Shown one piece after another: positions 32,297 to 39,865 of a stretch of 64,000 nt of DNA. How positions within the stretch are numbered: position 1 is the stretch's first letter; each line of letters begins with the position of its first letter. A program made the translations under genes and the position numbers. The DNA lies in assembly GCA_045121195.1 (NCBI GenBank), contig JBGVFO010000167.1:26015-90014 (forward strand). The letters run 5' to 3'. The stretch is from RGIG8775 sp045121195. Lineage in GTDB: Bacteria; Bacillota; Clostridia; Oscillospirales; CAG-272. Below the pieces are notes generated by a model that was given only the letters and a program-made list of their open reading frames with translations, made no database searches and was not told the DNA's origin.

Positions 32297-33277
32297 ATGC
32301 GAATTTTAACGGTCAACAAAAACGATGCGGGACAGCGACTTGACAAGTTCTTGACTAAGGCGGTCAAGGGGCTTCCGCAGTCCATGATGTACAAGCTGAT
32401 CCGCACAAAGAAGATCAAGCGCAACCGCAAGCGCACCGAGCCGAACGTGATGCTTGAGGTGGGGGACGAGATCCAGCTCTTCATTCGCGAGGAATTCTTC
32501 GATTCCCCCGAAAAGGATACGGCTTCCCTCTATACCATCGAGCCAAAGCTTGAGATCTGCTACGAGGACGAGAATATTCTTCTTTGCAACAAGCGCCCGG
32601 GCGTGCTCGTGCATGAGGATACCGAGGGCGCGGACAATACCCTCATTATGCACATCAAGGCGTATCTCTGGCGCAAGGGGGAATACGATCCCGCGTCGGA
32701 GCAGTCCTTTGCGCCCGCCCTTTGCAACCGTATCGACCGCAATACGGGGGGCATCGTTATCGCCGCCAAGAATGCCGAGGCACTTCGGGTGATGAACGAA
32801 AAGATCCGTGACGACGAGCTTCGCAAGTTCTATTATTGCGTGGTACACGGTGTTCCGAAAAGGAGGGAAGCTACCCTTCGCGGCTGGCTTCGCAAGGACA
32901 GCGCAAGCAACACGGTGAAGGTCGCCGACGAACGGTTTGCGGGCAGTAAGGAGATCATCACCAAATATCGCGTGATCGCCACCCGAGGGGACGAGAGCCT
33001 GCTTGAGGTGGAGCTGGTCACGGGACGCACCCATCAGATCCGCGCCCATCTGGCGCATATCGGTCATCCCCTTCTCGGTGACGGCAAGTACGGCATCAAC
33101 CGAGAGGACAGACGCCGCGGCTATAAATATCAGGCGCTCTATGCGTTTCGCCTGATCTTTGCCTTCAAGACGGATGGAGGCGCATTGGAATATCTTCGGG
33201 ACAAGCGGGTCGAGCTTCCCGAGGACGCCGTTTGGTTCTTAAAGGATTTTCTTCCAAAGGGTAGGACACGAGTATGA
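32297..33277 (+). CDS. RluA-family pseudouridine synthase (RluC/RluD type)
   Basis: 326 residues. An N-terminal S4 domain (AGQRLDKFLTKAVKGLP) precedes the catalytic domain with NRIDRNTGGIVIAAK, in which the conserved catalytic Asp of the HRLDxxTSG motif is D in NRID. GRTHQIRAHLAHIGHPLLGD is the second family motif. It isomerises uridines in 23S rRNA; the target sites are not predictable here. It overlaps lnt by 4 bases (ATGA). Confidence 0.92.
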   Translation: MRILTVNKNDAGQRLDKFLTKAVKGLPQSMMYKLIRTKKIKRNRKRTEPNVMLEVGDEIQLFIREEFFDSPEKDTASLYTIEPKLEICYEDENILLCNKRPGVLVHEDTEGADNTLIMHIKAYLWRKGEYDPASEQSFAPALCNRIDRNTGGIVIAAKNAEALRVMNEKIRDDELRKFYYCVVHGVPKRREATLRGWLRKDSASNTVKVADERFAGSKEIITKYRVIATRGDESLLEVELVTGRTHQIRAHLAHIGHPLLGDGKYGINREDRRRGYKYQALYAFRLIFAFKTDGGALEYLRDKRVELPEDAVWFLKDFLPKGRTRV

Positions 33278-34863
33278 AACCGATCATGACCTATCTTGAG
33301 GATCGCCGCCTGCGCTGGCTGTGCCTTGCGATCAGTGCCGTTCTTTTGGGAGTCACCGTGTGCTTTCCCGCGGTGGGCATTCTTGAATGGATCGCTCTTG
33401 TCCCTATGGCGCTGGTGCTTTTCTTTGAAACGCGGCGGGAGAAATTTTCCTTCGGCAGGGCGTATCTTGTGGGTCTTGCCTTCTTTGAGATCTACCTTGC
33501 GGTGATCTACCATTGGTTTTTCTATATGTACCCGCTGGACTTCCTCGGGATGTCCAAGGGTGCGGCGGCGGTCGTTGTGGTCGTTGCTTGCCTTGGGCTG
33601 GCGTTTCTTCACGCCATTCCAAGCGCATTGTTCTTTCCGCTGCTTTTGGTAGCGGCGAGAGGGAAGGCGGTGAAGCGGTGTCCACTCCTTATGCCGCTTC
33701 TCGCGGCGGCGCTCTGGTGCGTTGCCGAGTGGTCGCTGACTCTTGGCTGGTCGGGCGTGCCGTGGGCGCGGTTGGCACTTGGACAGATGGCGTTGATTCC
33801 CATGGTGCAGACGGCGTCAATCTTCGGCTCCTACGGGATTACCTTTCTTATCGTCCTCGTCAATTTTCTGTTGGCGTATGCCGTGCTTGAAAAAAAGCGG
33901 ATGGCGGTAGCCGTATCGCTCCTGCTTGTCGCCATCAATCTTGCGGCGGGCTGCGTGCTGATGTTGAGGGAGCCTGCCGAGGGAGAACCCATTCGCATGG
34001 CGGCGATTCAGGGCAATATCTCCTCCAAGGACAAGTGGGACGACGATAGCTTTATCGATTCTTTGACGGTCTATACCCGATATACCCAGCGGGCGGCGAC
34101 GGACGGCGCTACCGTGGTGGTCTGGCCCGAGAGCGTGGTGCCGTACAGCATCAACGAGCTGCCATCGGTGGATTCCTACCTGCGTACCCTTGCGAAAACC
34201 GAGGAGATCCATCTGCTTGTGGGAGGCTTCTTGACCGACGGCGACGAGATCTACAACGCCGTTTACGCATACGCTCCCGATGGCAGTCTGAACGAAACCT
34301 ACTATTTCAAGCGGCGGCTCGTTCCCTTTGGCGAATTTTTGCCCATGGAGGGCTTTATCCGCACCTTTATTCCGCCTCTTGCGGAGCTTAACACCCTTGC
34401 GAAGGATCTTGAGGCGGGGAAGGATAGTAATATTATCCACACCGACGCGGGCGACTTCGGTTGCCTGATCTGCTTTGACTCGATCTACGAGGAGCTGGTG
34501 CGCGACAGCGTACGGGACGGCGCCGAGATCATTCTTCTTTCCACCAACGATTCCTGGTTCTCCGATTCGGCGGCGCTTTATATGCACAACCGCCAGGCGG
34601 TGCTCCGCGCCATCGAGAACGGGCGGTACGTGGTGCGCTCCGCCAACACGGGCATTTCGTCGATCATCACCCCCAAGGGTGAGATCCTCGACTCGGTGGG
34701 GGCTCTGCGAAAGGGCTATGCCGTGGAGGACGTGTATTTGAAAACGAACACGACACTTTACAGCCGCATCGGAAACGTGGTGGTGTGGCTATCCATGGCG
34801 CTTTGGCTTGCCGTGGTGTCCTATAACGTAACGGAAAAAATTTCAGATAATAAAAAGCGCTGA
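33274..34863 (+). CDS. lnt: Apolipoprotein N-acyltransferase
   Basis: 529 residues. Six or so membrane helices (to about residue 235) are followed by a nitrilase-like domain. The catalytic Glu is in VVVWPESVVPY, the Lys in YYFKRRLVPFGEFLPM and the Cys in GCLICFDSIYEEL; a last helix closes the protein. Lnt N-acylates diacyl lipoproteins. It is well known in Gram-negatives and less common in Firmicutes, so triacylated lipoproteins may exist here. Translation is coupled to the upstream pseudouridine synthase. Confidence 0.88.
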   Translation: MKPIMTYLEDRRLRWLCLAISAVLLGVTVCFPAVGILEWIALVPMALVLFFETRREKFSFGRAYLVGLAFFEIYLAVIYHWFFYMYPLDFLGMSKGAAAVVVVVACLGLAFLHAIPSALFFPLLLVAARGKAVKRCPLLMPLLAAALWCVAEWSLTLGWSGVPWARLALGQMALIPMVQTASIFGSYGITFLIVLVNFLLAYAVLEKKRMAVAVSLLLVAINLAAGCVLMLREPAEGEPIRMAAIQGNISSKDKWDDDSFIDSLTVYTRYTQRAATDGATVVVWPESVVPYSINELPSVDSYLRTLAKTEEIHLLVGGFLTDGDEIYNAVYAYAPDGSLNETYYFKRRLVPFGEFLPMEGFIRTFIPPLAELNTLAKDLEAGKDSNIIHTDAGDFGCLICFDSIYEELVRDSVRDGAEIILLSTNDSWFSDSAALYMHNRQAVLRAIENGRYVVRSANTGISSIITPKGEILDSVGALRKGYAVEDVYLKTNTTLYSRIGNVVVWLSMALWLAVVSYNVTEKISDNKKR

Positions 34864-34908
34864 GCTTTCTCACTGCGTTCTTAGCGAAGAACTAGCAGCA
34901 CGAAAACT

Positions 34909-34936
34909 TCGGCAGAGAACTTGTTTTCTCTGCCGA
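34909..34936. promoter_or_regulatory. Hairpin overlapping the RAYT-1 promoter
   Basis: TCGGCAGAGAA/TTCTCTGCCGA around a short loop that contains the -35 TTGTTT. The same arrangement precedes RAYT-2 at 57042-57068. Confidence 0.75.
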
Positions 34937-34949
34937 TTTGTGTTATAAT
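34921..34949 (+). promoter_or_regulatory. Promoter of RAYT-1
   Basis: TTGTTT (34921-34926), 17-base spacer, extended -10 TGT-TATAAT (34944-34949). The -35 lies inside the hairpin. Confidence 0.7.
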
Positions 34950-34965
34950 AATGCGGGTGGTGGAA

Positions 34966-35466
34966 ATGAATAATGGGCAAGAATTGCCCAAACGAAAAAA
35001 GAACCGTTTGGAAAATTATGATTATAGCTCCTGCGGTGCATATTTTATTACAGTATGCACGTTAGAGAGAAAAAATTATTTTTGGAAAGATGTAGGGGCG
35101 ATCATTGATCGCCCGCAAAACGTTGAATTATCGTTATACGGCAAGATGGTCGATCAGGCAATACAAAATATTCCATCTGCCTATCCTGCATTGTCGCTTG
35201 AAAGCTATGTGATTATGCCGAATCATATCCACATTTTATTGCGAGTTTGCTCCGATGAATACGGGCGACCACTGGTCGCCCCTACAATGTCACGGGTTGT
35301 AAAACAACTTAAAGGAATCGTTTCAAAACAGATCGGGATAAGCATCTGGCAGAAATCATTCCATGATCACATTATCAGAAACCGCAAAGATTACGAAGAA
35401 CATCTGCGGTATATATACGACAATCCGATGCGTTGGTACTATGATGAACTATACACAGAAGAATAG
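34966..35466 (+). CDS. REP-associated tyrosine transposase (RAYT-1)
   Basis: 166 residues of the Y1/IS200-like HUH superfamily: GAYFITVCTLERK, the HUH pair in VIMPNHIHILL (H87/H89), and HDHIIRNRKDYEEHLRYIYDNP with the likely catalytic tyrosine. RAYTs nick and join single strands at REP palindromes. Two 25-bp palindromes in opposite orientation lie within the gene and are read in frame as VGAIIDRP (43-50) and GRPLVAPT (100-107), on either side of the HUH motif. Paralogue of the gene at 57100. Base composition is AT-richer than the neighbours. ATG 34966 is the best start, but no strong ribosome binding site is seen. Confidence 0.9.
   Translation: MNNGQELPKRKKNRLENYDYSSCGAYFITVCTLERKNYFWKDVGAIIDRPQNVELSLYGKMVDQAIQNIPSAYPALSLESYVIMPNHIHILLRVCSDEYGRPLVAPTMSRVVKQLKGIVSKQIGISIWQKSFHDHIIRNRKDYEEHLRYIYDNPMRWYYDELYTEE
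35091..35115 (+). repeat. REP-like palindrome inside RAYT-1, copy A
   Basis: A 25-base unit beginning TGTAGGGGCGATC and ending GATCGCCCG, itself a hairpin. Copy B in the same gene is its reverse complement apart from a few loop-side changes. Confidence 0.8.
35262..35286 (-). repeat. REP-like palindrome inside RAYT-1, copy B
   Basis: On the minus strand it begins TGTAGGGGCGACC and ends GGTCGCCCG. It lies 146 bases from copy A in inverted orientation. Confidence 0.8.
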
Positions 35467-35479
35467 GGGTATGGGCTTA

Positions 35480-35508
35480 GCCCGAAGCCTTTGTAATACA
35501 AAGGCGAA
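35480..35508. repeat. Hairpin at the 3' flank of RAYT-1
   Basis: GCCTTTGT/ACAAAGGC around a short loop, followed by GAAAC. A related hairpin (GCATTTGT/ATAAATGTG, followed by GAAAT) lies at the same place behind RAYT-2, near 57623-57643. Confidence 0.45.
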
Positions 35509-35535
35509 ACTGGCGCGATAAAGGAGGAATAAGAA

Positions 35536-35787
35536 TTGGATAACAACAGAATCATAGAGGCGCATAAGTATAGTTCGAATCATAAAAAAGAATTGAAAAA
35601 AGACAATTTATGTGGATGCTTTTATTGTTTGAAAATTTTTAATCCTAAAGAAATAAAAGTTTGGATAAAGGATACGGATGGAACAGCATTATGTCCTTAT
35701 TGCGGAATAGATTCCGTTATAGGAGCGTACTCGGGATTTCCGATAACAACCGAATTTTTGTCTGAAATGAAAAAATACTGGTTTTAA
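35536..35787 (+). CDS. Small zinc-ribbon protein of unknown function
   Basis: 83 residues with two CxxC pairs, CGCFYC and CPYCGIDSVIG, which should bind one zinc. A basic N-terminus (HKYSSNHKKELKK) precedes the ribbon, and the C-terminus reads FLSEMKKYWF. I recall similar cytoplasmic proteins scattered among Firmicutes, function unknown. The start is TTG 35536 with AAGGAGGA 7 bases upstream. Clearly AT-richer than the surrounding genes; together with RAYT-1 it may form an acquired patch. Confidence 0.7.
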   Translation: MDNNRIIEAHKYSSNHKKELKKDNLCGCFYCLKIFNPKEIKVWIKDTDGTALCPYCGIDSVIGAYSGFPITTEFLSEMKKYWF

Positions 35788-35792
35788 TACAA

Positions 35793-35827
35793 AAGCCCGA
35801 CAGACTCTTCTGGAACCTGTCGGACTT
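35793..35827. terminator. Terminator between the zinc-ribbon gene and pgsA
   Basis: AAAGCCCGACAG/CTGTCGGaCTTT with one mismatch and T runs on both strands. It can serve the plus-strand gene and, about 100 bases beyond its stop, pgsA. Confidence 0.65.
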
Positions 35828-35925
35828 TCTATTTGTTTACTGCGAAGCAAATCTATGCCATATGGGAAAATAGCTTTTGATTTCCCGCTAATTGTGCACG
35901 AGGTTCACTCTGCGCTTTTCTCATA

Positions 35926-36555
35926 TTATTTCTCGGGATCGAGGTATTTCCAGCAAGCGGTGATGTAATTGATGCCCGACCAAACGGTGAATACAATGGC
36001 GACGGCGGTGGTAAAGTAAGTAAGAGCGTAGAAGCCACCGAAGAAGAAGTCGGGAACGGCGCGACCGATCAGGTCGTGTACAACAGGCTCAACCAGCGCC
36101 AGAATAATGCAAACGATCTGGGACACCGTCTTGATCTTGCCCAGCATATTGGCGGCAACCACTACGTTTGCCTTGGTGGAGGCAATCAGTCGGATGGATG
36201 CTACTGCCAGCTCGCGGAAGATGGTGACGATCAGCATGACCATAAAGATCCAGAACATTAGATCATTGTTTCCGAAAGCATCACCCACTACTCGGTAACG
36301 GCAGACCACACCGAAGATGGCGGCAATGACCATAAACTTGTCAGCGAGAGGGTCAAGGAACTTGCCGAAATCGGTGATCAAATTGTCGCGGCGTGCGATC
36401 TTGCCGTCAAAATAGTCGGTAATGGACGCGCCCGCGAATACGATCAGGGCAATGATATTATTGACGATGGAGTAGGGGAGAAGCATGACCACAAGGATCA
36501 CGGGGACGAGAAGCAGACGAAGAACCGTCAGCTTGTTGGGAAGATTCATTTTCAT
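35926..36555 (-). CDS. pgsA: Phosphatidylglycerophosphate synthase
   Basis: 209 residues, membrane enzyme of the CDP-alcohol phosphotransferase family. It opens NLPNKLTVLRLLLVPV and has the diagnostic D-G-x2-A-R-x8-G-x3-D-x3-D motif in YFDGKIARRDNLITDFGKFL followed by DPLADK. It makes phosphatidylglycerophosphate from CDP-diacylglycerol and glycerol-3-phosphate. ATG 36555 follows GAGAGGT; a second ATG two codons on is possible. It follows rimO by 18 bases in one operon. Confidence 0.93.
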   Translation of the reverse strand: MKMNLPNKLTVLRLLLVPVILVVMLLPYSIVNNIIALIVFAGASITDYFDGKIARRDNLITDFGKFLDPLADKFMVIAAIFGVVCRYRVVGDAFGNNDLMFWIFMVMLIVTIFRELAVASIRLIASTKANVVVAANMLGKIKTVSQIVCIILALVEPVVHDLIGRAVPDFFFGGFYALTYFTTAVAIVFTVWSGINYITACWKYLDPEK

Positions 36556-36573
36556 ATCACGTTACCTCTCTTT

Positions 36574-37926
36574 TTATTGTACGCTTGCCGTAACGGCAAC
36601 GCCGAACAGATCGTAGTCCACCACCTCGCGGATCTTTACCTTGACGAAGGAGCCGGGGGCGATGCGAACGTCGCTTCTGAAATAGATCTTGCCGTCGATG
36701 TCGGGGGCGTCCATGACGGAGCGCCCGAAATGCGCCTCGCTGACGGGATCAAAGTCCTCGCAGAGCACCGTGAGGGTCTTGCCCACCATCTTTTGGTTGT
36801 TGGATTCGTTGATCTCAAACTGCTCACGCATCAGGATGTCGCACCGATCCTGCTTGACCTGCTCGTCAATCTGGTCGGGGAAATCGTAGGCGGGGGTGTC
36901 CTCCTCGCGAGAGTAGGTAAATACGCCCGCGCGGTCGAATCGCGTTTCCTTAACGAAGTCGCAAAGCTCCTCGAAATCCTCTTCCGTTTCGCCGGGGAAG
37001 CCGACGATGAAGGTGGTGCGGATAATAATATCGGGAATCTCGCGGCGGAGCTTTCCGATCACCTCCTCGATCATGGCACGGTCGCCGTGACGGTTCATGG
37101 CGGTAAGCATATGGTCGGAGATGTGCTGAACGGGAAGGTCGATGTACTTGATAATGCGGGGATTGTCGCGGATCTCGGCGATCAGCTCGTCGGTGATCTT
37201 GTCGGGATAGCAATAGAGAAGACGGATCCACGGGATATCGGTTTCCTCGGTGATGCGGCGGAGAAGGGCGGCGAGCTTATATTCGCCGTACAGATCCTTT
37301 CCGTAGCGGGTGATGTCCTGAGCGATAACGTTCAGCTCGCGGACACCCAGTGCCTCTAGCTGCTTTGCCTCGGCAACAAGATCCTCCATGGGACGGCTGC
37401 GGAATTTTCCGCGGATGCCGGGGATGGCGCAATAGGCGCACTTGTTGTCACAGCCCTCGGCGATCTTGATGTACGCCGAGTAGTCGGGGGTGGTCAGAAT
37501 TCTGTCACCGCCGAGGCGCACCTCGTCGTTCTTTTCATAGGAAGAATATTTACGCTTCGAGCCCTTTTTGCGCTTGGTGGTAACCGACTCGACCGCCTCT
37601 ACGATATTGTGGATACTGCCCACGCCGAGGATCGCATCGACCTCAGGCAGTTCTTCGAAGATGCTGTCACGGTAGCGCTCGGCAAGGCATCCCGTCACCA
37701 CGATCGCCTTGAGGGTGTGGTGCTTTTTCAACCACGCAATATCTAAGATGTTGTCGATCGACTCCTTTTTCGCGCTCTCAATAAAGGCGCAGGTATTAAT
37801 GATCACAACGTCTGCCTCGGTCTCCTCGGGGGTGATCTCGTATCCCGCCTCGGCAAGCTCGTGCAGCATGACCTCGGTGTCAAGCTGGTTCTTGGAGCAG
37901 CCAAGAGAAACAAATCCGATCTTCAT
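36574..37926 (-). CDS. rimO: Ribosomal protein S12 methylthiotransferase RimO
   Basis: 450 residues. IGFVSLGCSKNQLDTEVML is the RimO form of the N-terminal UPF0004 motif, then INTCAFIESAKKESID and VTGCLAERY. The radical SAM triad is CDNKCAYC, followed by AIPGIRGKFRSRPMEDL, and a C-terminal TRAM domain. It methylthiolates the conserved Asp of ribosomal protein S12. ATG 37926 has AAAGGACGG upstream. First gene of the rimO-pgsA operon. Confidence 0.96.
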   Translation of the reverse strand: MKIGFVSLGCSKNQLDTEVMLHELAEAGYEITPEETEADVVIINTCAFIESAKKESIDNILDIAWLKKHHTLKAIVVTGCLAERYRDSIFEELPEVDAILGVGSIHNIVEAVESVTTKRKKGSKRKYSSYEKNDEVRLGGDRILTTPDYSAYIKIAEGCDNKCAYCAIPGIRGKFRSRPMEDLVAEAKQLEALGVRELNVIAQDITRYGKDLYGEYKLAALLRRITEETDIPWIRLLYCYPDKITDELIAEIRDNPRIIKYIDLPVQHISDHMLTAMNRHGDRAMIEEVIGKLRREIPDIIIRTTFIVGFPGETEEDFEELCDFVKETRFDRAGVFTYSREEDTPAYDFPDQIDEQVKQDRCDILMREQFEINESNNQKMVGKTLTVLCEDFDPVSEAHFGRSVMDAPDIDGKIYFRSDVRIAPGSFVKVKIREVVDYDLFGVAVTASVQ

Positions 37927-37967
37927 TTGATCCGTCCTTTCTGGGGGGAAGATAATCTCATCTAATA

Positions 37968-37996
37968 ATGATACCATATTTGGATGTCCGTGTCAA
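37968..37996 (-). promoter_or_regulatory. Promoter of rimO-pgsA
   Basis: Minus strand TTGACA (37991-37996), 17-base spacer, extended -10 TGG-TATCAT (37968-37973). Confidence 0.7.
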
Positions 37997-38040
37997 CCGA
38001 TTTTCCTTTGAAAAAATTTTAAAAAATCTTCCGAACCCTC

Positions 38041-38069
38041 TTGACAATCATTTGACCGTGTGATATAAT
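38041..38069 (+). promoter_or_regulatory. Promoter of the DUF1836-flotillin operon
   Basis: A perfect TTGACA (38041-38046), 17-base spacer, extended -10 TGA and perfect TATAAT (38064-38069). Confidence 0.85.
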
Positions 38070-38103
38070 CATAGTGTAATCGAAAGCGGAAAGGAGAAAT
38101 AGT

Positions 38104-38682
38104 ATGAACCTGATCGTAGACGACAGTATGATACCGGGGACGATCTTAAAGCGCGCCGACATGGGAAATGCGACGGGATTGGAGTTCCTCAACAAGATCT
38201 TCTACATTTCCGACGGCATTATGATGTCGGAGATCCGAGGTATTTCGGGAATTGACACCTCCACCCTTCAGAATTGGGTCAAGCGCCACTGGGTAGAGAG
38301 TGCCAAGCTTAAGAAGTATAACATTGACCAGGTCGCGCATATTCTCATTATTAATATGCTTCGTGCCTGTATGCAGCTGGACCACATCGCGTTTCTGATC
38401 CGTTACATTAACGGAAGCGTAGAATCGCGGGAGGACGATATTATCAGAGATTCGGTCCTTTACGATTATATCTGTCGGATCATCGACCGTATGACCGAGA
38501 AGGACTGCGTCCCGGAGCAAAAGGTAAAGCAATATATCGAGGAGGTCACCTCGGACTATCAGGAAAAGGTAAGCGGTGCCAGACGCAGGTTGGCAAACGC
38601 GCTTGAGATCATCATTGTGGCGTACTACGCTTCACTGATGAAGCAGCGCTCCGATGCTATGCTTGCCGCCCTTATGAAATGA
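38104..38682 (+). CDS. DUF1836 family protein (MerR-like DNA-binding fold)
   Basis: 192 residues. ISGIDTSTLQNWVKRHWVE has the look of a helix-turn-helix, then KKYNIDQVAHILIINMLRACMQLDHIAFLIRYING spread over the next 45 residues, the pattern of DUF1836. These proteins are predicted transcription regulators in Firmicutes. It is first in an apparent operon with NfeD-like, membrane and flotillin genes (30-base gap to the next), so it may control them. Confidence 0.8.
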   Translation: MNLIVDDSMIPGTILKRADMGNATGLEFLNKIFYISDGIMMSEIRGISGIDTSTLQNWVKRHWVESAKLKKYNIDQVAHILIINMLRACMQLDHIAFLIRYINGSVESREDDIIRDSVLYDYICRIIDRMTEKDCVPEQKVKQYIEEVTSDYQEKVSGARRRLANALEIIIVAYYASLMKQRSDAMLAALMK

Positions 38683-38712
38683 TTTTGACAGAGAATAGAA
38701 GGAGGACTTATT

Positions 38713-39327
38713 ATGTTTGAATGGTGGGACACCTTAAATACGGTGCAACGGGTCTTTGCTATGATCGCCATTCCGTCTACCTTGATCATGGTGATACAGA
38801 CGGTAATGCTGGCGCTTGGCTGGATCGGTGACAGCGACGTGGATATGGACGACGCGCCCGATGGGGACGGCGATCTTGCGGACGACGGTCTGACCCTGTT
38901 CTCGGTTCGCGGCATCGTAGCGATGCTTGCCGTAACGGGCTGGACGGCGATCGCTTTTATCGAAAGCGGACTGAATCAGATCGCTTCGGTTCTAATCGCT
39001 ATCGTTCTCGGCTTCCTGACCCTTGTGGGAATGGCGTATTTTATGCGCGCCGTATACCGTCTTCAGGCGTCGGGCAACCTTGACATAGAAAATGCCGTCG
39101 GCAAGGTGGCAAAGGTATATATTCCCATTGCGGGGAACGCCAAGAAGCAGGGAAAGGTTACCATGACCCTGCAGGAAAAGTATTGCGAATTTGACGCGAT
39201 CACTACCTCGTCCGAGACTCTACCCACAGGCTCGTACGTTCGCGTGGTTGCCGTGGACGGCACGGGAACCCTCGTGGTAGAGCCGATTGCCGAGGAAAAA
39301 AAGGAGAGCGCGGATGAAGAAGCATGA
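38713..39327 (+). CDS. NfeD-like membrane protein
   Basis: 204 residues with three membrane helices, an acidic loop (SDVDMDDAPDGDGDLADDG) after the first, and a C-terminal OB-fold domain (AVGKVAKVYIPIAG to GTLVVEPIAEE). NfeD/YuaF-type proteins are partners of flotillins in membrane microdomains. The flotillin gene lies two genes downstream. ATG 38713 has AGAAGGAGG upstream. Confidence 0.8.
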   Translation: MFEWWDTLNTVQRVFAMIAIPSTLIMVIQTVMLALGWIGDSDVDMDDAPDGDGDLADDGLTLFSVRGIVAMLAVTGWTAIAFIESGLNQIASVLIAIVLGFLTLVGMAYFMRAVYRLQASGNLDIENAVGKVAKVYIPIAGNAKKQGKVTMTLQEKYCEFDAITTSSETLPTGSYVRVVAVDGTGTLVVEPIAEEKKESADEEA

Positions 39328-39844
39328 TCTTGCGGTGTTTGCCGTCTTTGATCTGATGTATCTTGCGATCTCGTGCCTTGCGGCGTCGGTCATCGGCTTT
39401 GTGGTCATATGGGGCGTGAATCTGTTTTACGATACAGGCTTTGCCGTAGACGCGGGCGTTCGCGCAGGCGTCCTTGGACTGGTGTCGGTAGGGTTGTGCG
39501 CGGTCTTTGCGTATTATGACGGATACCGCTACGCAAGCTTCTCCTGGCGCGGCTCTCTGATCTCGGCGGGCATTGCCGCCGCCGTGCATTACGGCTTGGG
39601 TCTTGCTATCCGCTTCGCGCCCATCCTGTTCGGTCCCACACGGCATCTTTCGGGTCTTATCGCCTTTGGCAAACACTATAACGAGGCGCGGATCGCGTCG
39701 ATCCCCCTCGGCACACTTGCCCTTGTGGGCGCTATTATGATGTTGGTATACGTCGGAGCCTTTCTCCTTGCGGGTCGGCTGGGTTGCGCAAACCGCTTGC
39801 GCGATCGGGCAGAAACGATAGGCGGGGCAACGACATCCAAATAA
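39314..39844 (+). CDS. Four-helix membrane protein of unknown function
   Basis: 176 residues with four membrane helices (about 5-30, 42-62, 72-96 and 130-150) and a basic tail. I recognise no family. It starts inside the end of the NfeD-like gene (14-base overlap; AAGGAG upstream of ATG 39314) and precedes the flotillin gene by 21 bases, so it is probably part of the same membrane assembly. Confidence 0.7.
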   Translation: MKKHDLAVFAVFDLMYLAISCLAASVIGFVVIWGVNLFYDTGFAVDAGVRAGVLGLVSVGLCAVFAYYDGYRYASFSWRGSLISAGIAAAVHYGLGLAIRFAPILFGPTRHLSGLIAFGKHYNEARIASIPLGTLALVGAIMMLVYVGAFLLAGRLGCANRLRDRAETIGGATTSK

Positions 39845-39865
39845 CATTACAACGGAGGTACTATT

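Noticed and set aside
34966..35466. Calling RAYT-1 a complete IS200 insertion sequence
   Set aside because: Length and motifs fit a RAYT, but exact element ends and target duplication cannot be shown from one locus.
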